Made by a program: the position numbers and the translations under genes
Source of the DNA: CAZEHS01 sp964649745
GTDB taxonomy: Bacteria; Bacillota; Clostridia; Peptostreptococcales; Acidaminobacteraceae
Assembly (NCBI GenBank): GCA_964649745.1
Contig: CAZYQI010000008.1
Location: forward strand, 1 to 64,000
Direction of reading: 5' to 3'
DNA: 64,000 nucleotides
In this document: one piece after another, positions 42,688-51,745 of the stretch
How the letters are laid out: each line of letters opens with the position of its first letter
Numbering within the stretch: the first letter of the stretch is position 1
Notes under the pieces: generated by a model
What the model was told of the DNA's origin: nothing
The model's input: only the letters and a program-made list of their open reading frames with translations
Databases searched by the model: none

Positions 42688-43905
42688 TTATCCCATTTCT
42701 GCTTCCAGGAAGTGCTTTAGCCAAAGCACCGCCCCCATGACCAGCTCGGGATCTAAATGATCCGGAGTATCCAAGGGACTGTGATGATATCCCGCCAGAT
42801 ACCCTTCAAAGGGGTAGGAGGCCAGGGCAATGGTCGGAATCCCCATCATTGCAAAGATCGTATGGTCTCCCTGAGGCCAGGGCGCCATCATCGCCATGGG
42901 TTTTGTAAGCCTGATAGAGGCCTCCAGCCGTGTCCCCAACTCTTCAGGCACGGCGTAAAAGGAAACCCCCGCCTCTGTACCCTTGAATCCCAAGCCATCC
43001 ACATTGACAGCAAGCTTCACGGGTGATTCAGTGGAGCTCAGATACCGCATCAGCTCTTTTTCCCCTCCATAGGAGTAGTGATCCTCCCCATTGATGGCCA
43101 CCAGCTCGATGCAGTGCCCCTCCAGAGACACACCCGATTGGGCCAGGGCTACCAAAAAAGCAATCCCAGAGGCATCATCCAGAGCTCCCGGCGAATTGAA
43201 AGCCGTGTCCAAATGGGCTGTAATCAATATACGGGGCAATGCAGGCTCTCCAATTCTCACCATCAGATTCCCCGCCTGCCGCTCGGGAACTGTGGCCTCT
43301 GAAAATGCAGAAATCTCCAGAACATCTCCCTCCACAGAGGTCAGATCACGCTTCGTGATAGTGGCAGAGGAGAACGCAATGTCTCCATCGTTAAAAAGGG
43401 ACTCCAGAGCCGTCTTCCCTGAAACACCGGTGATACTGTCCGGAAGGTCCTGATCTCGGACAGCCAGTACCAATGCCGGTTGTGCCTCTTCCAGAAGGGA
43501 AACCAGGCGCTGATGATGCTCCGGATTATAAAATTCAAAATTCTTTGGCATGACCGTCTCAGCGGCTATCTCACCCTCCAGCAGTAATATTCTGCCATTG
43601 AGGGTCTTTGGGCCCTTCGCAGCAAGCCCTTCCAGGGTGTTGATGCGAAGAGCCGGGCCTTTCACCTCAAACGACGGCGAGTAAGGACTGACCAGTATGG
43701 GCAGCTTCTGACCGTTAATCTCAAGGCCACAGCTTTTAGGCTCCCACCCCTTGGCCATGAAGTTCTGACGCTCCGCCCGATGATTTCCCTGGGCAAACTG
43801 AGATTCAAGGTAATCCATCGCCCTGAGATTGGCTTCAGAACCCAGAGGCCTACAGCCAATAGCGGTGGCCAGAGTCTCTACAACACATGAAATTTGTTTA
43901 AGCAT
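42688..43905 (-). CDS. M28-family zinc aminopeptidase
   Basis: 405 residues, no signal peptide, so probably cytoplasmic. Zinc ligands are in the expected order: His/Asp in ILITAHLDT, bridging Asp in GALDDASG, Glu pair region INGEDHYSYGG, Asp in AVNVDGLG and His in YHHSPLDTPDHLD. The N-terminal 200 residues include an insert that may be a PA-like or lid domain. Releases N-terminal amino acids from peptides; exact specificity unknown. GGAGG before ATG. Stands alone. Confidence 0.85.
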   Translation of the reverse strand: MLKQISCVVETLATAIGCRPLGSEANLRAMDYLESQFAQGNHRAERQNFMAKGWEPKSCGLEINGQKLPILVSPYSPSFEVKGPALRINTLEGLAAKGPKTLNGRILLLEGEIAAETVMPKNFEFYNPEHHQRLVSLLEEAQPALVLAVRDQDLPDSITGVSGKTALESLFNDGDIAFSSATITKRDLTSVEGDVLEISAFSEATVPERQAGNLMVRIGEPALPRILITAHLDTAFNSPGALDDASGIAFLVALAQSGVSLEGHCIELVAINGEDHYSYGGEKELMRYLSSTESPVKLAVNVDGLGFKGTEAGVSFYAVPEELGTRLEASIRLTKPMAMMAPWPQGDHTIFAMMGIPTIALASYPFEGYLAGYHHSPLDTPDHLDPELVMGAVLWLKHFLEAEMG

Positions 43906-44033
43906 TTATTTCCTCCGCAGATTCAGATTTTGACTCGCACCGGTGTGAATCGTTACCCTGATTATAACCCGTCGGAAGAATGTGGTGTAATAATGGAGGG
44001 TTTGTGCACTGAATAAAACTTGCGTTCTAATAA

Positions 44034-44070
44034 AAAACTCTTCCCACAGGGAGTTAACCTAGGGAAGAGT
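44034..44070 (-). terminator. Terminator of the BLIP/SmpA-like lipoprotein gene
   Basis: ACTCTTCCC / GGGAAGAGT stem followed on the minus strand by TTTTTTATTAG. Confidence 0.82.
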
Positions 44071-44113
44071 CTTTGGTCTTCTAACGTGACAAACCTTTCA
44101 CTGTGAAAACGCA

Positions 44114-44707
44114 CTACTGCTCAAAAAATAACACATGCCCCGCCTTATTGTCACTGCCGAAAACCACCTGGATACAGGAGCCGTCCTTATTAGCCCAGCG
44201 CTGTATGGTTCCAGGGCTGCTTGCGTCCTCCATACTGCCGGTGGTGCTGCAGATAACCCCTGGCCCTCCCAGAAGCTCCGAAACAGCCTTCACATCCATA
44301 CCCTCTGTGATTTTTTCAGATTGACCTTCGTTGACCGGTTTAGCCGTCAAAGGGGCGATATCGGCGTGGGTGCTGTATATAACGGTTTTTGAGAAGAGAA
44401 TGTTTTTTTCGTTGAAGACCACCATCACCCCATAGCTGCTGTCCGGCTTCTGATAGCTAAAGCTTCCTTCAATGGCATACGCCCCTGTATCCGCAACAGC
44501 GGGAACCCCCAAGGCGCTGTCCACAGCTGCTTTATCCATTCCCAGCTGTATCTTGTCATACAACTCAAACACCTCGCTGGTTTTCTGCCCCTCTGTCCCT
44601 TCCTGGGGCTGGGTTTCCTTGGCTGCGCCGGAAGAACAGCCCGAAACGATAAGGACCAGAGTAAGACCTAAAAGGATAAGCCCTGCAAACTGCTTTGATT
44701 TCATCAT
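44114..44707 (-). CDS. Lipoprotein with two SmpA/BLIP-like repeats
   Basis: 197 residues. Signal and lipobox (LIVSGCSS), a charged linker, then two similar modules each with a G-M-x-x-x-x-V-x-x-x-L-G-x-P pattern (IQLGMDKAAVDSALGVPAV; ITEGMDVKAVSELLGGPGV), followed by strands ending in V-F-N/G (VMVVFNEKN; IQVVFGSDN). These recall the SmpA/OmlA and BLIP fold used in protein binding. Function unknown. Single-gene unit, divergent from the MCP. Confidence 0.75.
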   Translation of the reverse strand: MMKSKQFAGLILLGLTLVLIVSGCSSGAAKETQPQEGTEGQKTSEVFELYDKIQLGMDKAAVDSALGVPAVADTGAYAIEGSFSYQKPDSSYGVMVVFNEKNILFSKTVIYSTHADIAPLTAKPVNEGQSEKITEGMDVKAVSELLGGPGVICSTTGSMEDASSPGTIQRWANKDGSCIQVVFGSDNKAGHVLFFEQ

Positions 44708-44927
44708 GTGCCCACCTCTTCCAATGTGTATTCATACAATCTGTTTCCATTATACGCCATACACGACGGAATCCATATACTGTATTTTAAGAAATTTTCC
44801 GTCATTCACTGCCTGCGCCCCAACGCTGTCCATCATTATTTCAAAAAAAATCATACATACTCTAATAATCCGGTATACTTGAACTATAAAACTATTCAAA
44901 AAAATCTGAATTCTTCAGGAGGTTATT

Positions 44928-46526
44928 ATGCGCTTGTGGTCCATAATAAAGAATGCCTTGCCCATCCTTGCCCCGTGTTTAGTGGTGCTTTTACTTCCGG
45001 CCACCTTGTCTCTTGGGGTTAAACTTCTGATAACCGTTGTCATCGCTGGGATTGCCGCCCTCTTTTTACGTTCAGATTCCACTCAGAGCCGCTATGTCTC
45101 CTCCTATATTCACGAGCTTACCGATGGAAATGTAACCGCCGTTCCAAACTCCCGGATCGCCCCGGACCAGCAGGATGTAATCGAAAGCATCAACACCATG
45201 AATCATCAGGTAAAAACCATGATGGGACGCATCCTGATGACAGCCGAAAAGCTTTTTGAAATCGTAAGTCCCCTGAATTCCAAAAGTACGGAGCTTTCCA
45301 GCTCCTTTGAGCATGTGGCAGACAATATCACTGAAATCGCCCATGCCATTGATCTGGTCTCGAAAAAATCTTCTGAAACTCAGCACCAGACTGCACTGCT
45401 TCTGGAGGATATCACACATATCCAAACCTACGCCAATGAAACCGGCACCATCTCAGAGGACATGGCTCATAATTTCGCGGAAAGCCGCAGGGTAACCGAG
45501 GATCTGGTCGAAACCATGCGGTTCTTTTCGGAGAACAGCCTGCGTACGGCCCAAGCCATCACCAATCTGCAAACTGAAATGAAGCAGATTGATCAAGTGG
45601 TTTCCTTCATAACCGCCATCGCGGCAAAAACCAACCTTCTGGCCCTCAACGCTTCCATAGAGGCCGCCCGGGCGGGAGATGCCGGCAGAGGATTCGCCGT
45701 CGTCGCCGAGGAGGTGAGAGTGTTGGCTGAGCAATCCAATAGCTCCAGCGTTGAGATACGGGAAATTATTACCTCCATCAGCCGGCAGATGGATCAAATG
45801 ACAGTGAAGGCCCATGAGGAGGCAAAACACTCCCAGGAAGTTACCCTCCATGCCGATGGCGCCCTGGTCCGCTACCAAAATCTCTTCACCAGTGTTGAAA
45901 AAACACAGTTCGCCATTGAGGAGATTCAGCGGCTCACCCGGGAGCAGATGGCTATGGGACAGAATGTATATGGGCTGATCCATATCATATCGGAATCCAA
46001 TCAGAATATCACATCCAATATTGAAGAGTCCGCCGCCATTACACAGGAACAGTCTGCCAGCCTTTCTGAGCTGTCACAATCTGTGGACACATTAAAGAAA
46101 ATCTCTGATGATCTGCAGGGCCTCACCGACAGCTATAAATCCGGTCTTCGGGTCGGGAGTGAAAAGCAGCAGCTGGTTCACAGCACCCTTAATGAAATGA
46201 AGGCCTATCTGAAAACACAAAATTCCCGTGACCTCTCCGGCTTTACCCATCAGGTGTTGAAGAATCTCCGTTTCGGAGGCGACGCCTGCGCTCTTGTGGC
46301 CGTAGTGGATGCCGGGGGCTTTACCCATGAATGGAGCATCGACACCAAGGGCAGGGGTGTGGATGTCCGTTTTCGCCCCTTTTACAAGGATGCCGCCGCA
46401 GGCAAGGATTACATTTCTGAACCGTATATTTCCCAGGTGGATAACAACTTCTGTATAACCCTTTCCGTTCCGGTCACCGGCCCGGCAGGCCTGCTGGGGG
46501 TATTCGTGGTAGACCTTTCGCTTTAA
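44928..46526 (+). CDS. Methyl-accepting chemotaxis protein with C-terminal Cache-like domain
   Basis: 532 residues. Two closely spaced N-terminal membrane segments (about 9-46) with almost no extracellular loop, then a long helical signalling domain. The hairpin tip is AKTNLLALNASIEAARAGDAGRGFAVVAEEVRVLAEQS. After the MCP coiled coil there is an extra domain (about 435-532; GGDACALVAVVDAGGFTHEW; FRPFYKDAAAGKDYISEPYI) that resembles half of a dCache/PDC sensor. The domain order is inverted relative to normal receptors, so it would sense the cytoplasm. AGGAGG before ATG. Confidence 0.88.
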   Translation: MRLWSIIKNALPILAPCLVVLLLPATLSLGVKLLITVVIAGIAALFLRSDSTQSRYVSSYIHELTDGNVTAVPNSRIAPDQQDVIESINTMNHQVKTMMGRILMTAEKLFEIVSPLNSKSTELSSSFEHVADNITEIAHAIDLVSKKSSETQHQTALLLEDITHIQTYANETGTISEDMAHNFAESRRVTEDLVETMRFFSENSLRTAQAITNLQTEMKQIDQVVSFITAIAAKTNLLALNASIEAARAGDAGRGFAVVAEEVRVLAEQSNSSSVEIREIITSISRQMDQMTVKAHEEAKHSQEVTLHADGALVRYQNLFTSVEKTQFAIEEIQRLTREQMAMGQNVYGLIHIISESNQNITSNIEESAAITQEQSASLSELSQSVDTLKKISDDLQGLTDSYKSGLRVGSEKQQLVHSTLNEMKAYLKTQNSRDLSGFTHQVLKNLRFGGDACALVAVVDAGGFTHEWSIDTKGRGVDVRFRPFYKDAAAGKDYISEPYISQVDNNFCITLSVPVTGPAGLLGVFVVDLSL

Positions 46527-46572
46527 AAGTACTGCGACAAGCCCTTTACCCCGAACTTTTAACACCCATGAG

Positions 46573-46606
46573 CAAAGCCCTCCGTCTGTCATGGCGGAGG
46601 GCTTTG
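46573..46606. terminator. Bidirectional hairpin between MCP and sugar permease genes
   Basis: CAAAGCCCTCCG / CGGAGGGCTTTG, a 12-bp perfect stem in a convergent gap. Confidence 0.7.
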
Positions 46607-46631
46607 TCGTGAGGGGGAGTACCGTATCGTG

Positions 46632-47816
46632 TCACTTGCTCTTATTCCGTGTGCTGATGTCGAACCAAACTGCCAACAGAAGAACTGTACCCTTGATCAT
46701 ATACTGATAGGAGATATCCATGTTCAGAAGGGACATGCCGTTATTGATGGAGGCCATAACCAGGGCACCGATGATGGCCCCGACCACAGAGCCGATTCCG
46801 CCGCTGGCAGAGGCCCCACCGATAAAGGAGGCGGCAATGGCGTCCAGCTCGAAGAGGTTCCCGGCAGAGGGCGCCGCCGCATTGAGGCGGGCACTGAACA
46901 TAATGCCGGACATGGCGGCCAGGGTACCCATGGAGGTGAACACCAGGAATACGGTTTTCTTGACATCTATGCCAGACAGCCGGGCTGCTTCAAGGTTTCC
47001 ACCCAGGGCATAGATATGACGGCCAATGGGGGTCTTTGTTGTGATAAAGGTGTATAGGGCTACAAAGGCCACCACAATGAAAACGGTGTAGGGGATCCCT
47101 TTATAGAGAGCCATACTGAGGATAAAGGCCATGATCAGGCCCCCCACCAGAGCCAGCTGCCCAATGAAATAGTGACCCGGAAGCACTTCAAAGCCGTAGG
47201 TTTTGCGTACCTTCCGCTGACGCATCTGGAACACGATATATCCCAAAACAGCCACAGCGCCGATGATCACAGAAAGCAGATGAACACCCGGTATGTTGGC
47301 GATATCGGCCAGATAGCCCACATTGATCTTATTGAAGGATTCATGGAAGGGACCGATGGTTTGTCCCTTGGTGATGCCGATGACAGCCCCTCGGAAGATC
47401 AACATCCCCGCCAGAGTTACAATAAAGGCCGGAACGTGGCGGTACGCCACCCAGAACCCTTGCCACATGCCGATGAGTGCGCCCACCGCCAGGGTAATTA
47501 GAATCGCTACCGGTGTGGACATGCCCATTTTCACCTGCAGGATGGCGGCAATCGCTCCGGTGAATGCCGCTATGGAGCCCACCGAAAGGTCAATATGCCC
47601 TGCCACGATCACCAGCACCATCCCCACCGCCAACACGGCGATGTAACCGGTCTGCAGATAAAGGTTGGTAAGGTTGCGGGCGGAAACGAAGGTTCCCTTG
47701 GTCAGGACATTAAAAATCATCATAATTACAAAAAGTGCTATGAACATCCCATACTGCCGGATATTTGCCCGAAAAAGATCCATCAGCAGATTGTTTTTCT
47801 TATTCTCCGTGGTCAT
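46632..47816 (-). CDS. Multiple-sugar ABC transporter permease (MmsB/XylH/GguB-type)
   Basis: 394 residues with 10 or more helices. Motifs: VAGHIDLSVGSIAAFTGAIA, LAGMLIFRGAVIGITKG and the coupling loop GGNLEAARLSGIDVKKT. It has the longer central insertion (QMRQRKVRKTYGFEVLP) typical of XylH/GguB rather than RbsC. One base separates it from the ATPase gene. Takes up pentoses/hexoses with 47818 and 49456. Confidence 0.92.
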   Translation of the reverse strand: MTTENKKNNLLMDLFRANIRQYGMFIALFVIMMIFNVLTKGTFVSARNLTNLYLQTGYIAVLAVGMVLVIVAGHIDLSVGSIAAFTGAIAAILQVKMGMSTPVAILITLAVGALIGMWQGFWVAYRHVPAFIVTLAGMLIFRGAVIGITKGQTIGPFHESFNKINVGYLADIANIPGVHLLSVIIGAVAVLGYIVFQMRQRKVRKTYGFEVLPGHYFIGQLALVGGLIMAFILSMALYKGIPYTVFIVVAFVALYTFITTKTPIGRHIYALGGNLEAARLSGIDVKKTVFLVFTSMGTLAAMSGIMFSARLNAAAPSAGNLFELDAIAASFIGGASASGGIGSVVGAIIGALVMASINNGMSLLNMDISYQYMIKGTVLLLAVWFDISTRNKSK

Positions 47817-47817
47817 G

Positions 47818-49350
47818 TCAGTGCCTCCCCTGTCCTATGGAGTATTTCATAATCGTTTCCTGATTGATCTGATCCCCTTCCAGCTCTGCCGCTATGCGCC
47901 CCTCGTGCATCACATACACCCGGTCGCTCATGCCGAGAATCTCAGGAAGCTCAGAGGAGATCATGATGATGCTTTTACCTCTGGAAACAAATTCATTCAT
48001 AATGCTGTAGATCTCGTATTTCGCACCAACATCAATTCCACGGGTGGGCTCATCCACAATCAGAATTTCCGGATCCGTCAGCATCCATTTGCTGAGAGCC
48101 ACCTTTTGCTGATTCCCTCCGCTGAGGTTCATGGCCTTGGCCTCAATGGAAGGGGCCTTGATACGCATGGCCTCCTTGTAGTGCTCGGCGTTCTTGATTT
48201 CTTCATTGATATTCAGAACGCCTTTGTTCGTAATGGTGTCCAGACTTGCAATGGATATGTTCTGCTTGATGTCCTGAATCAGAATCAGTCCCTTTTCCTT
48301 CCGGTCTTCCGTCAGGTAGCTGATTCCGCAGCGGATGGCGTCCCCGGGGGAGTTCAGCTCTTTTTTCACACCGTCGAGGTACAGCTCGCCCTCCACTCGG
48401 CTTCCATAGGATTTTCCGAATATACTCATGGCAAACTCTGTACGACCGGCCCCCATGATGCCGGACAGGCCTACAATCTCTCCCCGTCTCACATTGATGG
48501 AGGAATCCTTTATGATTCTTCGGCTATGATCCTCTGGGCTGTATACGTTCCAATTCTTAACCTCAAGACGGATTTCACCGATATTGGACACCCGCTCCGG
48601 ATACCTGTTGGTCAGTTCACGCCCAACCATCTTTCGGACAATATCATCCTCAGAGACATTTTGGGTATGCACATCCAACGTATCAATGGTTTTCCCGTCC
48701 CGAAGAACGGTGATGGAATCCGCCACTTCCATGACTTCATTCAGCTTATGGGATATAAGAATGCATGAGATGCCTTGTTTACGAAGTTCTTTAAGGATAT
48801 TCAGCAGATTCTTGGAGTCTTCCTCGTTCAGGGCCGCCGTGGGCTCATCCAGTATCAGCAGCTGCACATTCTTGCTGAGAGCCTTGGCAATTTCGATGAG
48901 CTGCTGTTTTCCAACCCCAAGGGTCCGAATCTGCGTATCCGGATTCACCGAAAGACCCACCTTTGCCAGAAGGTCTCTGGCCCGAATGATGGATTCGTTC
49001 CAGTCGATGATTCCATTTTTTTTGATTTCGTTTCCAAGAAAAATGTTCTCGAAAACGCTCATATACGGCACCAGTGCCAATTCCTGATAAATAATGGCCG
49101 TTCCTGCATGCTCACTGTCCTTGATATGATGATACTGCTGAACAGCACCGTTAAGAACAATATCCCCGGAATAGGTTCCAATCGGATACACCCCGCTGAG
49201 AACCTTCATCAGGGTGGATTTACCCGCTCCGTTTTCCCCAACCAGGCAGTGAATCTCTCCCCGCTTCACATTGAAGGTCACCTGGTCAAGGGCCTTCACC
49301 CCCGGAAACTCCTTAACGATTCCCTTCATTTCAAGAATGAAATCTGACAT
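47818..49350 (-). CDS. Multiple-sugar ABC transporter ATP-binding protein (MmsA/XylG/GguA-type)
   Basis: 510 residues, two ABC domains. First: GENGAGKST, LGVGKQQLIEIAKAL, LILDEPTAALN. Second: GIMGAGRTE, LSGGNQQKV, LIVDEPTRGIDVG. The characteristic YPIGTYSGDIVLNG segment matches XylG/MmsA. ATG 49350 has AGGAGG 6 bp before it; the frame is open to 49374. Confidence 0.93.
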   Translation of the reverse strand: MSDFILEMKGIVKEFPGVKALDQVTFNVKRGEIHCLVGENGAGKSTLMKVLSGVYPIGTYSGDIVLNGAVQQYHHIKDSEHAGTAIIYQELALVPYMSVFENIFLGNEIKKNGIIDWNESIIRARDLLAKVGLSVNPDTQIRTLGVGKQQLIEIAKALSKNVQLLILDEPTAALNEEDSKNLLNILKELRKQGISCILISHKLNEVMEVADSITVLRDGKTIDTLDVHTQNVSEDDIVRKMVGRELTNRYPERVSNIGEIRLEVKNWNVYSPEDHSRRIIKDSSINVRRGEIVGLSGIMGAGRTEFAMSIFGKSYGSRVEGELYLDGVKKELNSPGDAIRCGISYLTEDRKEKGLILIQDIKQNISIASLDTITNKGVLNINEEIKNAEHYKEAMRIKAPSIEAKAMNLSGGNQQKVALSKWMLTDPEILIVDEPTRGIDVGAKYEIYSIMNEFVSRGKSIIMISSELPEILGMSDRVYVMHEGRIAAELEGDQINQETIMKYSIGQGRH

Positions 49351-49411
49351 AATGTCCTCCTGCCCATAAATCATTCAACTCCACAATGGGTAGATACCCA
49401 TTTTTAAGTTG

Positions 49412-49443
49412 AAAAAACAGGGGTGACACCAGTCACCCCTGTT
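49412..49443 (-). terminator. Hairpin between binding-protein and ATPase genes
   Basis: AACAGGGGTGAC / GTCACCCCTGTT, 12-bp perfect stem, 4-base loop, then TTTTTT on the minus strand. Read-through beyond it would give less ATPase/permease than binding protein. Confidence 0.85.
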
Positions 49444-49455
49444 ACTCGGTGCGTC

Positions 49456-50511
49456 CTATTGCATATCTGCTTCTTTGATATAACCGCTGTCGATCAGCAT
49501 GGATTGGAAGTTGTCTTTTGTAACGACTTGGGGCTCAAGAAGGATGGAAGGAACCTTGATGGATCCGTTATCCACTTCGCCATTTGTTGTTACAGCTTCG
49601 CCTTTCGCAATTTTCACTGCGGATTCAATGGCGGCTTTAGCCAGTTCACGGGTATCCTTGAAGATCGTCATGGATTGCTCGCCGATTTTGATGCGTTTTA
49701 CTGCAGCGATTTCGGAGTCCTGGCCTGTGATAACCGGAAGCTTCACGTTGGCAGCTTTGAAAGCTTCAACGATACCGCCGGCTGTTCCATCGTTAGGAGC
49801 CAATACGCCTGCGATTTCTTTGCCGGCATTAGCAGTCAAAACGTTGGAAGCACGGTTTTGAGCATTGGCCGGCACCCAGTTGTCTGTGGCAACCTGTTGG
49901 AATTCGGAACCGCCAAGAACTGTGTATGTGCCGTCATCAATCTTAGGCTGGATTACAGACATCGCCCCTTTAAAGAACAGGGAAGCGTTGTTGTCTGTAG
50001 GTGCGCCGGCAAACAGCATGATGTTGCCTTTTGCTACGTTATCAACAAAGTATTTACCTTGAAGGGCGCCAACTTTTTCATTGTCGAATGAGAGGTAGTA
50101 GTTAAGCTTGTCGGAACCGGTTACAAGACGGTCATACGAAAGTACGGGAACGCCTTCATCGTTGGCCTTCTTAACGAGCTCTGCGGAGGCAGATGCGTCA
50201 TGAGGAGCCAGGATCAGAACCTTGATGCCTTGTGTAAGAAGATTTTCAACCTGTTGTGCCTGTTGCGCCTGGTCAGCGTCGGCTACTTGAACCAACAGCT
50301 CTACGCCAGCCTCTTTAGCCCATTTTTCCATTGCTTCCTTGTCGCGAACCCATCGCTCTTCACGCTGTGTTGGCAGGGATACGCCGATCTTTACAGCTTC
50401 TTCAACAGCTGGAGTTGCAGCGGGCTCGGCAGGAGCAGCCGGTTTCGGTGCACAGCCTACGAATGGTACAGCCAAAGCAAGAGTCAAAACCAATGCTAAA
50501 ATCTTCTTCAT
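49456..50511 (-). CDS. Multiple-sugar-binding lipoprotein (ChvE/XylF-type)
   Basis: 351 residues. Lipobox PFVGCAPK, Pro/Ala linker, then a type I periplasmic binding fold: KIGVSLPTQREERWVRDKEA, LILAPHDASASAELV, VPVLSYDRLVTGSDKLNYYL, APTDNNASLFFKGAMSVI, ITGQDSEIAAVKRI. These match ChvE/XylF. ATG 50511 has GGGGAGG 6 bp upstream. First gene of the transport trio. Confidence 0.92.
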   Translation of the reverse strand: MKKILALVLTLALAVPFVGCAPKPAAPAEPAATPAVEEAVKIGVSLPTQREERWVRDKEAMEKWAKEAGVELLVQVADADQAQQAQQVENLLTQGIKVLILAPHDASASAELVKKANDEGVPVLSYDRLVTGSDKLNYYLSFDNEKVGALQGKYFVDNVAKGNIMLFAGAPTDNNASLFFKGAMSVIQPKIDDGTYTVLGGSEFQQVATDNWVPANAQNRASNVLTANAGKEIAGVLAPNDGTAGGIVEAFKAANVKLPVITGQDSEIAAVKRIKIGEQSMTIFKDTRELAKAAIESAVKIAKGEAVTTNGEVDNGSIKVPSILLEPQVVTKDNFQSMLIDSGYIKEADMQ

Positions 50512-50616
50512 TTTCTTTCCTCCCCTTAATAGGTTTGTGAATTCATTTGAATTGTATATCCCCGGGGGTGTCTCCGTCACTGAACGGAATTAATGCCTGT
50601 GAAAAGGTTTTCATAC

Positions 50617-50650
50617 AGAAGCGGGCCCGACATCTGTCGGGCCCGCTTCT
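50617..50650. terminator. Strong hairpin between sensor operon and transporter operon
   Basis: AGAAGCGGGCCCGACA and its complement form a nearly continuous palindrome. There is no long U-run, so it may only partly terminate the sensor operon or act as a stabiliser. Confidence 0.6.
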
Positions 50651-50677
50651 TATAGCATTTATTTAACATTGCTTTTA

Positions 50678-51745
50678 TCATTGTTTCACGTTCCGATAAA
50701 CATCCTCCCGGCTGTGGAAGCCGGAGTCGATGATGATGCTGTCGATGGTGGTTTTGTCCACCAGCTCGCAGGGAATCTGAACCAAGGGGATGTAACCGGT
50801 GCCATTGGCAATCTGATCCTCTGTTTTAAAGGTTCCGTTAATCAAGGCCAGACACATGTCCACCGCCCGCTGGGCCATGGTGTTGTAGGGCTTGTAAACC
50901 GTAGCCAGCTGGGTTCCCTCAACGATCCTCTGGCAGGCTGAAAGCTCGGCGTCTTCGCTGACCACCAGCACCTTCCCCGCCAGCTGTCGCTCTGTCAGAG
51001 CCTGTATGGCTGCCGTGGCCAGCATATCATTGGCAGCGATGATCCCATCCGGCACCGTCCCTGAATCCAGCAGACTTTCCACTGCTTCAAAGGCCGGCGC
51101 TTCCCTCCATCCGTGGGCCCAAACCTCCGACACAATGCTCAGCTTCAGCTCTTCGTCCACCCGATTCAGCACATTATAGAAGCCCTGGTTGAACAGCTTT
51201 GAATTGTTGTCTTCGGGATCACCGTTGATGATCAGCAGCTTGGCCTCCCTCTTGCCGTCCAGCTCCAGCTGCCGTACAAGCCGGCCTGCAATCTGTTCCC
51301 CCACCTGTATACTGTCAAAAGACACATAGGCATCGTAATCCGCACCCAGGATCAAACGGTCATATGCGATGACATGTATTCCTTTGCGCTTCGCCCGTTC
51401 TATCAGCTCGGTATAGGCGTCTTTCTGTTTTGGCAGTATCACCAGCACCTGCACCTTCTTGTCAATGAGGTATTGAATCTGCCGCTTCTGCTCATTCAGG
51501 TCATCATTGGCAATCTGTACATCCACTTCAATGCCCTTTTGATTGGCTGCTGCCACGAAGGTTTCCATATCCCGCTTCCAGCGTTCCACCACGATGCTGT
51601 CAAAGGAGAGGCCCACCTTCAGCGTATGCTGATTGGTTGAAGCGCCGGGAGCCTTCTGCTGCAGAACCAGCCACCCTCCTGCAAGGGCCATGATCAGTAT
51701 CAGAGCGGCACCAACCCCGATTAGCGTTATGTTTTTAGGCTTCAT
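50678..51745 (-). CDS. Membrane-anchored XylF-like sugar-binding protein (sensor accessory)
   Basis: 355 residues. An N-terminal membrane segment (ITLIGVGAALILIMALAGGW) has no lipobox cysteine, so it is a permanent anchor. Then a XylF-like fold (VGLSFDSIVVERWKRDMETF; VIAYDRLILGADYDAYVSFD; INGDPEDNNSKLFNQGF). ATG overlaps the YesN stop by 4 bp. In clostridia such XylFII-type proteins present sugar to a partner kinase; here it is encoded with one. Confidence 0.85.
   Translation of the reverse strand: MKPKNITLIGVGAALILIMALAGGWLVLQQKAPGASTNQHTLKVGLSFDSIVVERWKRDMETFVAAANQKGIEVDVQIANDDLNEQKRQIQYLIDKKVQVLVILPKQKDAYTELIERAKRKGIHVIAYDRLILGADYDAYVSFDSIQVGEQIAGRLVRQLELDGKREAKLLIINGDPEDNNSKLFNQGFYNVLNRVDEELKLSIVSEVWAHGWREAPAFEAVESLLDSGTVPDGIIAANDMLATAAIQALTERQLAGKVLVVSEDAELSACQRIVEGTQLATVYKPYNTMAQRAVDMCLALINGTFKTEDQIANGTGYIPLVQIPCELVDKTTIDSIIIDSGFHSREDVYRNVKQ

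Noticed and set aside
47665..48768. 367-residue plus-strand ORF
   Set aside because: Spans two minus-strand transporter genes in antisense; no signal for translation.
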